From Terriglobales bacterium (GTDB taxonomy: Bacteria; Acidobacteriota; Terriglobia; Terriglobales; Acidobacteriaceae), in assembly GCA_025462725.1 (NCBI GenBank), contig JAOAPE010000013.1:40100-104099 (forward strand): DNA of 64,000 bases. Direction: 5' to 3'. The translations under genes were made by a program, and so were the position numbers. The notes below the pieces were generated by a model. That model saw nothing but the letters and a program-made list of their open reading frames with translations. It was not told the DNA's origin and ran no database searches. This document shows, piece after piece, positions 34,195 to 42,614 of the stretch (its first letter is position 1; each line of letters opens with the position of its first letter).

Positions 34195-35666
34195 TTGCGA
34201 AGATTGGGGGATGGTTCGACCGTCGCTTGCAATTAGGGGCGCCCATTCGCGAAGCTGCTGAGCATCCGGTGCCGCGCGATACCGCGAGCTGGTTTTACGT
34301 CTTTGGCAGCGCTGCGCTTGTGGTCTTCATGTTGCAACTTGTGACGGGAATCCTGCTGTCATTTATCTACGTGCCCTCGGCTGCCGAAGCTTGGAGCAGT
34401 TTACAGGCCCTGAACCACGACGTGACTCTCGGCTGGTTCATCCGGGCCTTGCATGGATGGGGCTCGAACTTCATGGTGGCCATTGTTCTCATCCACATGG
34501 TGCAGGTTTTTCTCTTCGGGGCGTACAAGTATCCACGGGAGCTCACTTGGATCGTGGGCGTTTTTCTGTTGCTGATGACATTGGGAATGGCCTTTACGGG
34601 GCAAATCATGCGCTTCGACCAGGACGCCTATTGGGGACTAGGGATCGGAGCATCTATCGCTAGCCGCGTTCCCATTGTTGGTCCCGCACTGGTGAAATTG
34701 ATGCTGGGTGGGCCGATCATCGCTGGTGCGACCCTCTCCCGATTCTTCGCCTTGCATGTTTTCTTGATTCCGGGATTGCTGATCGCTTTCGTTGGCCTTC
34801 ATCTCCTGATGGTGTTGAAGCTGGGCATCAACGAATGGCCGATGCCGGGACGCATCGTGAAACGAGGGATTTATGAGAGGGAATACCACGAATTGACTAA
34901 GAAGGATGGGGCACCGTTCGTTCCCTATGCCATTTGGAAAGACATTTTCTTCGCGGCATTTATCTTGCTGGCAGTGGCCGCATGCGCTCTGTATTTTGGT
35001 CCGTTTGGGCCCACTGGCCAGCCAGATCCCACGATCATTCAGACCGTACCGAAACCCGATTACTTTTTCCTTTGGATGTATGCCTTGCTGTCGCTGCTTC
35101 CGCCGTCGATGGAAACGCCGGCACTTCTCATCGGCCCCGTGATAGCCATTGCCGGGCTGCTCCTTCTTCCCTTTATTTCCGGAGAAGGAGAAAAGAGCTG
35201 GCGGCGAAGGCCAATCGCGGTTTTGACAGTGCTCTTGCTCGCGATCACGTTCGGGACCTTTACGCGGATGGCTCAGTTCGCACCCTGGAGTCCGCACATG
35301 AACGCCTGGAGCGGCAATCCCGTGCCGGAACGATTTGTGCATGGCACCACCGCGCTTGAGCGACAAGGCGCGCTGGTTTTTGAGGCCAAGCAGTGCCGCA
35401 ACTGCCATTCGCTTGGAGAACTCGGAGGCCAGAGAGGGCCGAACCTTGACAAGGTTGCCGTGCGGCTCACGCACGATCAACTCATCCGGCAAGTGATCCA
35501 AGGCGGCGGCAACATGCCTGCGTATGGAAAAAATTTGAGCCCTGCGGAGACTACCGCGCTCGTGGCTTTTCTTCAGACGCTGCACCCCGCGGGACAGGCT
35601 CCCGCGCGTGATGCGTCACGGGAGCTTGTCGTTGAACACGACAAACGCCCCGGCGCGCACAGATAG
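34185..35666 (+). CDS. Cytochrome b (bc complex) fused to a C-terminal cytochrome c
   Basis: A 493-residue membrane protein. Haem b His ligands lie in RALHGWGSNFMVAIVLIHMV (about 86-105) and FFALHVFLIPGLLIAFVGLH (about 188-207). The Qo-site motif, usually PEWY, is PDYF here (KPDYFFLWMYALLS near 286). About eight helices are followed by a cytochrome c domain (about 390-480) with CRNCH near 403 and a Met ligand in GNMPAYG near 446. Cytochrome b plus cytochrome c in one chain replaces a separate cytochrome c1. It oxidises quinol and feeds the oxidase encoded upstream. Confidence 0.95.
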   Translation: MRMIAKIGGWFDRRLQLGAPIREAAEHPVPRDTASWFYVFGSAALVVFMLQLVTGILLSFIYVPSAAEAWSSLQALNHDVTLGWFIRALHGWGSNFMVAIVLIHMVQVFLFGAYKYPRELTWIVGVFLLLMTLGMAFTGQIMRFDQDAYWGLGIGASIASRVPIVGPALVKLMLGGPIIAGATLSRFFALHVFLIPGLLIAFVGLHLLMVLKLGINEWPMPGRIVKRGIYEREYHELTKKDGAPFVPYAIWKDIFFAAFILLAVAACALYFGPFGPTGQPDPTIIQTVPKPDYFFLWMYALLSLLPPSMETPALLIGPVIAIAGLLLLPFISGEGEKSWRRRPIAVLTVLLLAITFGTFTRMAQFAPWSPHMNAWSGNPVPERFVHGTTALERQGALVFEAKQCRNCHSLGELGGQRGPNLDKVAVRLTHDQLIRQVIQGGGNMPAYGKNLSPAETTALVAFLQTLHPAGQAPARDASRELVVEHDKRPGAHR

Positions 35667-35678
35667 GATTTGCGATCC

Positions 35679-36569
35679 ATGCCACACCTGAACCATATCG
35701 CATTGGGATCGTGCGAGCTTACGCTTACTCTATCCATCATCTTCTTGGCGGTCGTGTATCTGCGCGGATGGCTCCATCTTCGTTCGCCCTCCTTGAATGC
35801 CGTTGCGAGTTGGCGCGCTGGCAGTTTTCTTCTCGGACTGTTCTTGATTTGGGTCGCTGTGGCATCACCCATCGCTACGTTAGACAGGCGAATGCTGACA
35901 GTCCACATGCTTCAACATCTCTTGCTTATGTCGCTTGCTCCACCTTTGATCTGGCTAGGTGCGCCGGTGCTGCCGTTGTTGCACGGTCTGCCACAGCGAT
36001 TGATACAACAGGTTGGTCCACTGTTCCATTGTGCGCCGGTGCAGCGACTCGGAAAAGCGCTCGCCGACCCAGCTTTTTGCTGGATTGCCGCCGCTGTGGT
36101 GTTAGTGGGATGGCATATTCCGGCGGCATTGACCCTTGGTTTGCGATCAGAAGGATGGCATCTCGTCGAGCACGCATCCTTTCTCGCGGCTGGTCTCCTT
36201 TTCTGGTGGCCCGTCGTTCAACCCTGGCCAAGTGTTTCAAGGTCGACAGACTTCTCCATGATTCTGTACCTCTTTTTCGCCACTTTGCCGTGCGATGTTC
36301 TTTCCGGATTGCTCGTCTTTTGCGACCGCGTGGTCTATTCGGTTTACTTCTCCGCATCCCGGCCTTTTGGCCTTTCGGCTCTCGAAGACCAGCAGTGCGC
36401 GGGTGCATTGATGTGGACCTGCGTCACAGTTGTTTATCTTATCGCCGGAGCGATGCTTACGATGCGTTTGCTCGTGCCGCGGGATTCACGTTCGGACGAA
36501 TTGGTGCTCGAATTCGCGCGCGATGCGGTCCCGGAAAGCGATTCATTGAGCTTGGAGGTTCTCCGTTGA
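35679..36569 (+). CDS. ctaG: CtaG-type cytochrome c oxidase assembly protein
   Basis: A 296-residue membrane protein of the caa3 assembly factor (CtaG) family, with about seven hydrophobic segments. Conserved elements include MLTVHMLQHLLLMSLAPPLI with paired His, WHIPAALTLGL, HLVEHASFLAAGLLFWWPVV and a final EDQQCAGALMWT stretch with Cys. The family helps to form active caa3 oxidase, probably in copper insertion. The start at 35679 is preferred over the TTG at 35670. It closes the respiratory operon. Confidence 0.93.
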   Translation: MPHLNHIALGSCELTLTLSIIFLAVVYLRGWLHLRSPSLNAVASWRAGSFLLGLFLIWVAVASPIATLDRRMLTVHMLQHLLLMSLAPPLIWLGAPVLPLLHGLPQRLIQQVGPLFHCAPVQRLGKALADPAFCWIAAAVVLVGWHIPAALTLGLRSEGWHLVEHASFLAAGLLFWWPVVQPWPSVSRSTDFSMILYLFFATLPCDVLSGLLVFCDRVVYSVYFSASRPFGLSALEDQQCAGALMWTCVTVVYLIAGAMLTMRLLVPRDSRSDELVLEFARDAVPESDSLSLEVLR

Positions 36570-36693
36570 TGGCCTCTGAGCCCATTGTTGCGCCAATTGC
36601 GAATGTCTGGCCCGGCGGCGCGTCAGCTTCTTATGGCATCCATCATTTATCTACCGTGGCTATTGGGTGCTGATGATCCTTACCGGAAAGTAG

Positions 36694-36954
36694 CATTTCT
36701 GCTATCGCAAAGCGGGCGTTAACGCCACCTCCCACGATTTCTACCCCGGCGGACGACACGAAATGCTCAATGAGGCTAACCGGAGCGAAGTTAGGAAACG
36801 GCTGCTTCGGTGGATCTCTGCGGTGCTGGAACACGGCCATGCATTGAGACACGACTCGAGCGACATTGAATATTTTGGGGCACTGGTTAATGATTACGTT
36901 TGGTTACTGCTTTGCGGAACCTCTGACTACTTAAACGAAGGCACAAGTCTGTGA
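36694..36954 (+). pseudogene. C-terminal remnant of an S33 alpha/beta hydrolase
   Basis: Directly after a stop (TAG at 36691) the frame reads YRKAGVNATSHDFYPGGRHEMLNEANRSEV, then LLRWISAVLEHG. The block from the A-G-V strand through YPGGRHEMLNE and the closing W helix is the usual end of lysophospholipase/monoacylglycerol lipase proteins, including the catalytic His. The nucleophile Ser and Asp parts are absent. An ATG at 36763 could start a 63-residue peptide, but it begins inside the domain. The 120 bases before 36694 do not show the rest. It lies between ctaG and the sigma-54 activator. Confidence 0.7.
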
Positions 36955-36961
36955 GGGTGCT

Positions 36962-38623
36962 ATGAGTTCGCAAGCTTTGGCGTCTACCAGAGGACGATTG
37001 GTCGAGTCGCGGACCACAACCAGTAATCCTCTACTCGAGATCGGACGCGGTCCGTTTTCGCAGCAATCGCAACAGCCATTAGCAAATCGCCATGAAGTCC
37101 TAATGCGCGTCTTGCTCGCAGTTGGCGAGTACCACGACCTCGGGGAGCTGTTAAGTCACCTCACCACTGAACTTGGTGGTTTTCTCCGCTTCGACGCTAT
37201 CGGGCTTTCTCAATTCGATGAAATCGCAGACAGGGTCGATTTGCATTTAGCCAAGGTCGCCTTTTCCGCCGAGCTTGGGACAGACGACGCGAAGAGAAGT
37301 ACGACAAGCGCGTGGATTCATGAGCATCACGAGTGCCTTGATACTAGATTCCCCAGCGAGGCCTATCGAACACCAAGCTCCTCCACTCAGGGGAGTTGTG
37401 CATCCAGCGCAGTGATGTCCGGTGAAGGAATAAAGACGTATACTGCGCTGCCACTCATCAGACGAAACCGGGTTCTTGGACTCATGGAATTAGGCCGCCG
37501 CCGCGAGGAGCCCTTTACCCCGGATGAGGTGACCTTCCTGACGCAAGTGGCAAACCAAGTCTCGATTGCTGTCGAGAATGCCCTTGTGTGCTCGCAGATT
37601 GCGAGACTCAAGGAAATACTTGTGCAGGAAGAGCTCTGTGTCGCGGATGAACTCTGCAGCGAATACGGATTCGAAGAGATTGTCGGGCGCAGCGAAGCTC
37701 TGCGTCGCGTGCTGCGGCAGATCGAGACAGTTGCCCCTACGGACTCTACCGTACTTATTTGCGGCGAGACCGGAACTGGCAAAGGACTGATCGCGCGCGC
37801 GATTCACGAACGCAGCACTCGCCGTACGAAGGCCTTTGTTAAACTGCATTGCGCCGCGATCCCAACCGGCTTGCTCGAAAGCGAACTTTTCGGACATGAA
37901 AAGGGAGCCTTCACGGGTGCCATTGCGCAACGGCTTGGGCGTTTCGAAGTTGCGAATAACGGTACCGCATTTCTGGATGAGGTCAGCGAGATTCCGTTGG
38001 AACTGCAGCCAAAGCTGCTTCGCGTGCTGCAGGACCGTGAGTTTGAGCGCCTCGGAAGCTCGCGCACGCTTCGCACCAATGCGCGCCTGATTGCGGCAAC
38101 AAACCGGGACCTTGAGTCCCTCGTTCACGAGCATCAGTTTCGCTCTGATCTCTTCTACCGATTGAATGTTTTTCCGGTTCACGTCCCGCCCCTCCGTGAA
38201 CGCCCTGAAGACATTCCGCTGCTGGTCCGGCACTTTGTCCAACACCTTGGCCGCCGGATGAACAAGTCGATTGAGACCATTCCTTCTAAAACGATGGAGG
38301 CCCTTTGCCGGTACCGGTGGCCAGGAAATGTGCGCGAACTGGAAAACGTGATAGAGCGCGCCGTGATCCTTTCATCCGGTTCGGAGTTGCAAGTCTCGCT
38401 GCGAGAGTTTCAAAACCTTAGCTCGCGTGGCCCGAACGGCGGAAAACACAAAACACTGAAAGAAGCTGAACGTGCGCATATTCTGGCGACCCTGAAAGAG
38501 ACCAAGTGGGTACTTGGAGGTCCCAGGGGCGCTGCGGCCAGCTTGGCAATGAACCGTTCAACTCTCCAGTTCCGCATGAAAAAACTGGGAATCGTCCGCG
38601 GTGTGAAGGCCTTCGAAGTTTAG
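36962..38623 (+). CDS. Sigma-54-dependent activator with GAF sensor domain
   Basis: A 553-residue enhancer-binding protein of the FhlA/NorR-like type. A GAF domain occupies about 45-215, an AAA+ domain about 235-470 with Walker A GETGTGKG near 267, the sigma-54-contacting GAFTGA near 315, Walker B FLDEVSEI near 337 and R-finger region RPEDIPLLVRHF; a Fis-type HTH covers about 505-550 (AAASLAMNRSTLQFRMKKLG). Its closeness to the respiratory operon with a -24/-12 promoter suggests it controls it, perhaps sensing oxygen or nitrogen oxides by way of GAF, but ligand is unknown. The ATG directly follows the GGTGC after the preceding remnant. Confidence 0.94.
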   Translation: MSSQALASTRGRLVESRTTTSNPLLEIGRGPFSQQSQQPLANRHEVLMRVLLAVGEYHDLGELLSHLTTELGGFLRFDAIGLSQFDEIADRVDLHLAKVAFSAELGTDDAKRSTTSAWIHEHHECLDTRFPSEAYRTPSSSTQGSCASSAVMSGEGIKTYTALPLIRRNRVLGLMELGRRREEPFTPDEVTFLTQVANQVSIAVENALVCSQIARLKEILVQEELCVADELCSEYGFEEIVGRSEALRRVLRQIETVAPTDSTVLICGETGTGKGLIARAIHERSTRRTKAFVKLHCAAIPTGLLESELFGHEKGAFTGAIAQRLGRFEVANNGTAFLDEVSEIPLELQPKLLRVLQDREFERLGSSRTLRTNARLIAATNRDLESLVHEHQFRSDLFYRLNVFPVHVPPLRERPEDIPLLVRHFVQHLGRRMNKSIETIPSKTMEALCRYRWPGNVRELENVIERAVILSSGSELQVSLREFQNLSSRGPNGGKHKTLKEAERAHILATLKETKWVLGGPRGAAASLAMNRSTLQFRMKKLGIVRGVKAFEV

Positions 38624-38657
38624 CCGTTTGCAGATTCGCAATGGGTACACCGGTGTT

Positions 38658-38675
38658 TCGTATCGCAAGATACGA
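38658..38675 (+). other. Seven-base-pair hairpin with GCAA tetraloop
   Basis: TCGTATC-GCAA-GATACGA is a perfect 7-bp stem with a GNRA-type loop, between the activator gene and the AI-2E protein gene. There is no following T-run, so it is more likely an RNA stability or processing element than a terminator. It lies 22 bases before the next start. Confidence 0.5.
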
Positions 38676-38696
38676 GTTCCTCACTAGAGGTCAGCA

Positions 38697-39785
38697 ATGC
38701 CGATGGAAAGAAAAAAGGCAGCCACTACATTCTTCTTGCTTGCGCTGGCGGCGATTTCGCTCTACTTCTGTTACTTGATTGCGAGGCCTTTCGTAGGTGC
38801 AATTTTCTCCGCCGTCATGCTTGTCATCGTCTTCCATCCTATTCATGTTCACATACAGGCGCGCTTTCAAAGCAGTAATGCTGCCGCCCTGGTCTCTACC
38901 ATTCTGGTTTTGGTGATTCTGATTATTCCGGCCGTCGGACTGGGAATCGTCATCGGCAAAGAAACGAAAGGGCTGCAGCACTTGCTGAACCAGAGGAGCG
39001 CTGAGCAGGGCGGCCTGGATCAATACGTGTCGCATGTGCTGGAGCGCCCTCTCAGCTGGGCGGGGCGGTATGTGGATCTTTCCGAATTCGATATGCGCGC
39101 TGCAATCTTGCGACGGCAGGAGCAGATCAGCCAGTACTTGCTGTCCTCGGGAGCACGGATCGTCAGCAACTTCATTTCATTTTTCGTCAACGCGGTAGCT
39201 GCATTCTTTACGTTGTTCTTTCTTTTTCGGGATGGCGGATCGATGAAGGAGCACGCTGCAGTGGTTCTTCCCCTCACCCGTGATCAAGTGGATCGGCTGT
39301 TCACAGGAGTGAGCAATTCAATCATCGCCAATGTGTACGGTGTGTTTGCTGTGGGTGCGGCCCAGGGGGTTCTTACTGGGCTGGCTTTCTGGGCGCTCGG
39401 GGTGCCTTCTCCGGTTTTCTGGGGACTGATCACGGCGCTGTTTTCCACGGTCCCTTTCATTGGTTCAGCTGCTGTCTGGGGACCGGCGGTGATTGTCCTG
39501 GCTGCCTCGGGACATTTGTGGAAAGCGTTGATCCTCTTGGTTTGGGGCGCCGCCGTGGTCGGGCAATCAGATAACTTCATTCGGCCGTACGTGATCAGCA
39601 AACGAGCACAGTTGAATACGTTGCTGGTCTTCTTCGCCTTGCTCGGCGGCGTAGAGGCTTTTGGCGTCATGGGACTCTTCATTGGTCCTGTTGTCCTCTC
39701 ACTCACGCACGTGGTGCTGGAGATGTTGCGGGAGACGAACTTGGATCAGCAGATCGCAGCACCAGAGGAGGTTCTGCGCAGCTGA
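38697..39785 (+). CDS. AI-2E family transporter-like membrane protein
   Basis: A 362-residue membrane protein of the AI-2E exporter/PerM (UPF0118) family, with about eight hydrophobic segments. Family blocks visible: FVGAIFSAVMLVIVFHPIH, FFTLFFLFRDGG near 180, VYGVFAVGAAQGVLTGLAFW near 220 and DNFIRPYVISKRAQLNTLLVFF near 300. Substrate is uncertain; members include AI-2 exporters and sodium/proton antiporters. The unknown exported protein at 39811 follows after 25 bases and probably shares its transcript. Confidence 0.9.
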   Translation: MPMERKKAATTFFLLALAAISLYFCYLIARPFVGAIFSAVMLVIVFHPIHVHIQARFQSSNAAALVSTILVLVILIIPAVGLGIVIGKETKGLQHLLNQRSAEQGGLDQYVSHVLERPLSWAGRYVDLSEFDMRAAILRRQEQISQYLLSSGARIVSNFISFFVNAVAAFFTLFFLFRDGGSMKEHAAVVLPLTRDQVDRLFTGVSNSIIANVYGVFAVGAAQGVLTGLAFWALGVPSPVFWGLITALFSTVPFIGSAAVWGPAVIVLAASGHLWKALILLVWGAAVVGQSDNFIRPYVISKRAQLNTLLVFFALLGGVEAFGVMGLFIGPVVLSLTHVVLEMLRETNLDQQIAAPEEVLRS

Positions 39786-39810
39786 GTCATAGAAAGGAGA
39801 GGAAAAAAAT

Positions 39811-40914
39811 ATGGTGAGGCAATCTGTAAATCTGTACCGAATTCGTTCGCGCTACGCGGTGGATCTTCCCGTTATCCGGAGTGCTGCCTCGGTTCTCGTG
39901 TGCGTTTGTGTAGTGATTTGGGTTTCGCTGCCTTGCACTTCTCAGACCAGCGCTCAACTGCAAGATTATTTCAAGAACTCCGTTGGTCTGACTCCGGACC
40001 AGATTACTGATTTCCGTAATGGAAAACCGGTTGTAAAGGTCATTCAGTCCCGCACGCCATCCGATATCGTCGTTTTTGGCGCCATATACATTAAGGCGAC
40101 TCCAGAAAGTTACGTTCAACTGGCCACTGACTTCGACCGCCTGCGCAAGCTTCCCGAATACCTGGCCATCCAGAAATACAGCAGTCCTCCCCTGGTCTCC
40201 GATCTTGCGAGCTTTAAGTTCGAGAGCGGCGACATAAAAGATTTAAAGGAATGCAAACCCGGCCATTGTGAGGTTCAGCTTCCGACCAAAAGCATGCAAG
40301 CCTATCAGCAAGCCATTGATTGGAGTGCGCCTGACGTTGAAGAACGAGTGAATCAGCTGCTTCAGCAGCGTACGATTCAGCGTCTGCAGGCCTATCAGCG
40401 CGAGGGCAATCAGGCCTTGGGGACCTATGACGACAAGAACGACCCCGTGAACGAGTCGAAGCAGTTTGAGTCCATATTGAGCTATGCACAGACCTTGCCA
40501 AAGTACCTACCGGACTTCCACTACTACCTGCTGTCTTATCCCGGTTCGAAGCCCGCAAATGTAGAAGATACATTTTATTGGGCAAAGGTGAAATTCGGAC
40601 TGAAGCCCACCCTTCGCGTGGTACAGGTTGTGACCATGAAAGGCCAGTCAGCAAATCAACCCGCCTATGCCATTGCCCAAAAACAGCTCTACTCGAGTCA
40701 TTATTTCCAAAGTGCGCTGGACCTCACTTTTTGCATCCGCGACCCCGACGATCCAAAGCACTCCGGCTTTTACCTGATCAAGGCAATGGGCTCCGAGCAG
40801 GCCGGCCTAACAGGTTTTAAAGGAGGGATTGTTCGTAGAAAAGCGGTCGGGCGGACAGCTTCTTCCCTGGAGAAATCACTCGCTACGATTAAAAGCACTT
40901 TGGAAAAGCAATAG
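39811..40914 (+). CDS. Unknown exported protein (367 aa)
   Basis: I do not recognise a family. A signal sequence (ASVLVCVCVVIWVSLPCTSQ, about 31-50) follows a basic N-terminus. The mature protein is soluble, with a LTPDQITDFRNGKPVVKVI block near 60 and a TPSDIVVFGAIYIKA segment near 85 that recall START-like or lipid-binding domains, but no assignment is justified. Two Cys (KECKPGHCEV) could form a short disulfide loop. It starts after GAAAGGAGAGGAAA and is coupled with the AI-2E protein. Conserved-looking but of unknown role. Confidence 0.75.
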   Translation: MVRQSVNLYRIRSRYAVDLPVIRSAASVLVCVCVVIWVSLPCTSQTSAQLQDYFKNSVGLTPDQITDFRNGKPVVKVIQSRTPSDIVVFGAIYIKATPESYVQLATDFDRLRKLPEYLAIQKYSSPPLVSDLASFKFESGDIKDLKECKPGHCEVQLPTKSMQAYQQAIDWSAPDVEERVNQLLQQRTIQRLQAYQREGNQALGTYDDKNDPVNESKQFESILSYAQTLPKYLPDFHYYLLSYPGSKPANVEDTFYWAKVKFGLKPTLRVVQVVTMKGQSANQPAYAIAQKQLYSSHYFQSALDLTFCIRDPDDPKHSGFYLIKAMGSEQAGLTGFKGGIVRRKAVGRTASSLEKSLATIKSTLEKQ

Positions 40915-41255
40915 CTCTTGCCCGAGGCTCGGTGAGGAAGACTTGTTACTTCTTACTTCGCGTTCCTTTGTCTCCGATCAATGCCCAAGTGGAATTTCTC
41001 TCGATTCAATCGGTTACACAAACTCATCGGGCCGAGACCTTCCACTTGTGGTAGGCGAGCATCGGCGATCAAGCAGGCTTATGCGGGCGAGACTCTCATC
41101 GGAGAAGGTCTTTTTGCCGACGAGAATACACCCGCGGTGTATTCAGCAGCGCACGTCAGGCACTAGATGCTCTCGCTGGGACAACGTGCTCTCGCCCACT
41201 CATTGCGCATAGAGCGCGCAATGAATGTTGCACGGCGGGTACAGGATGCCCGCGG
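40915..41255. other. Intergenic region with three inverted repeats
   Basis: No supported gene; a 61-residue frame at 40981 lacks supporting features. Three dyads follow one another: GAATACACC-CGC-GGTGTATTC at 41124-41144, TCATTGCGC-ATAGAGC-GCGCAATGA at 41200-41224, and GCGGG-N9-CCCGC at 41235-41253. They lie between convergent transcripts, the last one ending 3 bases from the dodecin stop, so shared transcription end signals are a plausible reading. Confidence 0.45.
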
Positions 41256-41492
41256 TCACATCTCTCCGCTTTCGTACTTGAAGGACAGTTGCACGCGCGT
41301 ACGGTACGACAGCACCTTGCCGTCCTCGATATGCATGTCCATCTTTACAATCTCGGCAATGCGCAGATCACGCAAAGTTTTAGCGGCGGTTTCTACCGCA
41401 TTCTTTGCGGCATCCTCCCAGGACTTTGCGCTGGTGCCAATTACCTCCACTACCTTATAGACTGTGTCCGAAGATCCGGGTTGTTCGACCAT
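41256..41492 (-). CDS. Dodecin (flavin-binding storage protein)
   Basis: A 78-residue protein matching dodecins: VYKVVEVIGTSAKSWEDAAKNAV, then AAKTLRDLRIAEIVKMDMHIEDGKVLSYRTRVQLSFKYES. Dodecins form 12-mers that bind riboflavin or FMN pairs and buffer free flavin. The start at 41492 is fixed by GAGGAGGG six bases upstream, so the longer open frame back to 41696 is not translated. The N-terminal MVEQPGSSD is a short variable tail. Divergent from the 75-aa gene. Confidence 0.94.
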   Translation of the reverse strand: MVEQPGSSDTVYKVVEVIGTSAKSWEDAAKNAVETAAKTLRDLRIAEIVKMDMHIEDGKVLSYRTRVQLSFKYESGEM

Positions 41493-41558
41493 GAACCCTC
41501 CTCTTTTCACCTTTGCGCTCCGTCGCACCGTGGCTCGCAAGATAACTATGCCCGGGTA

Positions 41559-41580
41559 ATCGGCTTCGGCTCCAGCCGAT
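41559..41580 (-). other. Hairpin upstream of dodecin
   Basis: ATCGGCT-TCGGCTCC-AGCCGAT (plus-strand order) is a perfect 7-bp stem with an 8-nt loop in the 269-base gap between dodecin and the divergent 75-aa gene. It is about 70 bases upstream of dodecin and could be a leader structure or an operator. Confidence 0.35.
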
Positions 41581-41761
41581 GCGAACCAGCGATGCAATTT
41601 GAAACCATCCATTTGCAGCTGCTGAACATCGGGAATCAAGCAGGCCAATTTCAATTGGGGCATCTGCGAACCATAGATGTCGATTTTGATGAACAAGGCA
41701 GCGCTGGCCCACTTTTTTTGAGCAGAACCTTAATCACTTTCAAACACAGGAGGAACTCGCA

Positions 41762-41989
41762 ATGAACAAGGCCGCAGTTGAGCAGTTAATGAACACCCTC
41801 AATGAGATCATTGGACTTTCGGTAGAAAGTCGAATCAAACTGGAGGCACTGGAACGCGTCCAAGAGAATTCCAATCCGCTTCTTCACGCGGAATATCTCG
41901 GGGAGATAGAGAATCTTAAGGGACAGAGGACGTTCCAGTTGAATCCGGCAACAATCGCAGATCTGAAATCAAAACTTCTTGAGAGTTAG
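41762..41989 (+). CDS. Unknown small protein (75 aa)
   Basis: A helical, soluble 75-residue protein with no named family. It is preceded by ACAGGAGGAAC at a good distance, which makes translation likely. Two blocks stand out: LMNTLNEIIGLSVESRIKLEALERVQEN, an amphipathic helix, and a C-terminal IADLKSKLLES. It is divergent from dodecin and may share its regulation. No function can be stated. Confidence 0.7.
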   Translation: MNKAAVEQLMNTLNEIIGLSVESRIKLEALERVQENSNPLLHAEYLGEIENLKGQRTFQLNPATIADLKSKLLES

Positions 41990-42188
41990 TCTCTTGTAGT
42001 GCATTGGTTTCTCCAGAACGATTTCGTCGATCAACTCTTTCAATATCTGCTGTTGTGTCTCGGGTTCCGGCGACCTTAGACGATTACGGAATTGAGCACA
42101 TACAGCACCGTTCGATTTGCTTACATTGGAGAGCGATCCATAGGCACCGCTTTCTAAGCCGCGGCCAGAAGAAGATCTGCTTACGTGA

Positions 42189-42614
42189 TCAAGGTTGGAA
42201 CAGCGCTCTCCGCTCCACGAAAAATCGATCGACTAGTTGTTGTAAGGAGGATAGCGCGCCTTTTTGGTTCGCAATAACATCGGTGCGTCCCCAACGACCA
42301 GGCATCTTCATAAGCGCGAGGGTGCCGATCCATTCTGGAAGAACTGGATCTGAGGTGAGTTCATTCTCTCTCGGTTCGATGCCGAGTAAGACCCTCATGC
42401 CTAACATCGGAGCACCTGCGGCCCACGCCTGTGGACTTGACGCCGTAGGATATTGGACTGGGTAGCCAGTCTTCCCCCGGTCATAGCTGGCAAATACCTC
42501 AGGCAATCGAAAGTCGAACCAGCGAGATGCCATGAACATTCCGCTTACAACATCGCCTGCTGCTTTGCGCCCCGCGTACTTGCTCAATAAGCCTGATACC
42601 AGTATTCGATCATG
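42189..42614 (-). pseudogene. C-terminal remnant of a glycogen-debranching-type enzyme
   Basis: In this frame the sequence opens abruptly with HDRILVSGLLSKYAGRKAAGDV and continues FRLPEVFASYDR, YPTASSPQAWAAGAPMLGM and LPEWIGTLALMKMPGRWGR. The order HDN-like, Gly-Leu-x-Lys/Arg-Tyr, RLPE-F, YP-x-A-SPQAWAAG and LP-W closing strands is the (alpha/alpha) barrel end of amylo-alpha-1,6-glucosidase/GDE-type proteins. Only about 140 of the usual 650-750 residues remain. Its beginning coincides with the end of the DUF4917 fragment, so the two are a rearrangement joint. Confidence 0.7.

Noticed and set aside
34638..35585. Long antisense open frame (315 codons) opposite cytochrome b
   Set aside because: It mirrors codon bias of the real gene, has no family features, and is on the strand opposite a well-supported membrane protein.
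35711..36673. A 320-codon plus-strand frame overlapping ctaG
   Set aside because: The ctaG frame has clear helices and motifs; this frame has Cys/Arg-rich, membrane-free sequence and no start signal.
40981..41166. A 61-residue frame before dodecin
   Set aside because: It has no ribosome site or recognised motif, and spans one of the hairpin dyads.
41493..41696. An N-terminal extension of dodecin by 68 residues
   Set aside because: Dodecins are about 70-80 residues and a strong ribosome site precedes the ATG at 41492.
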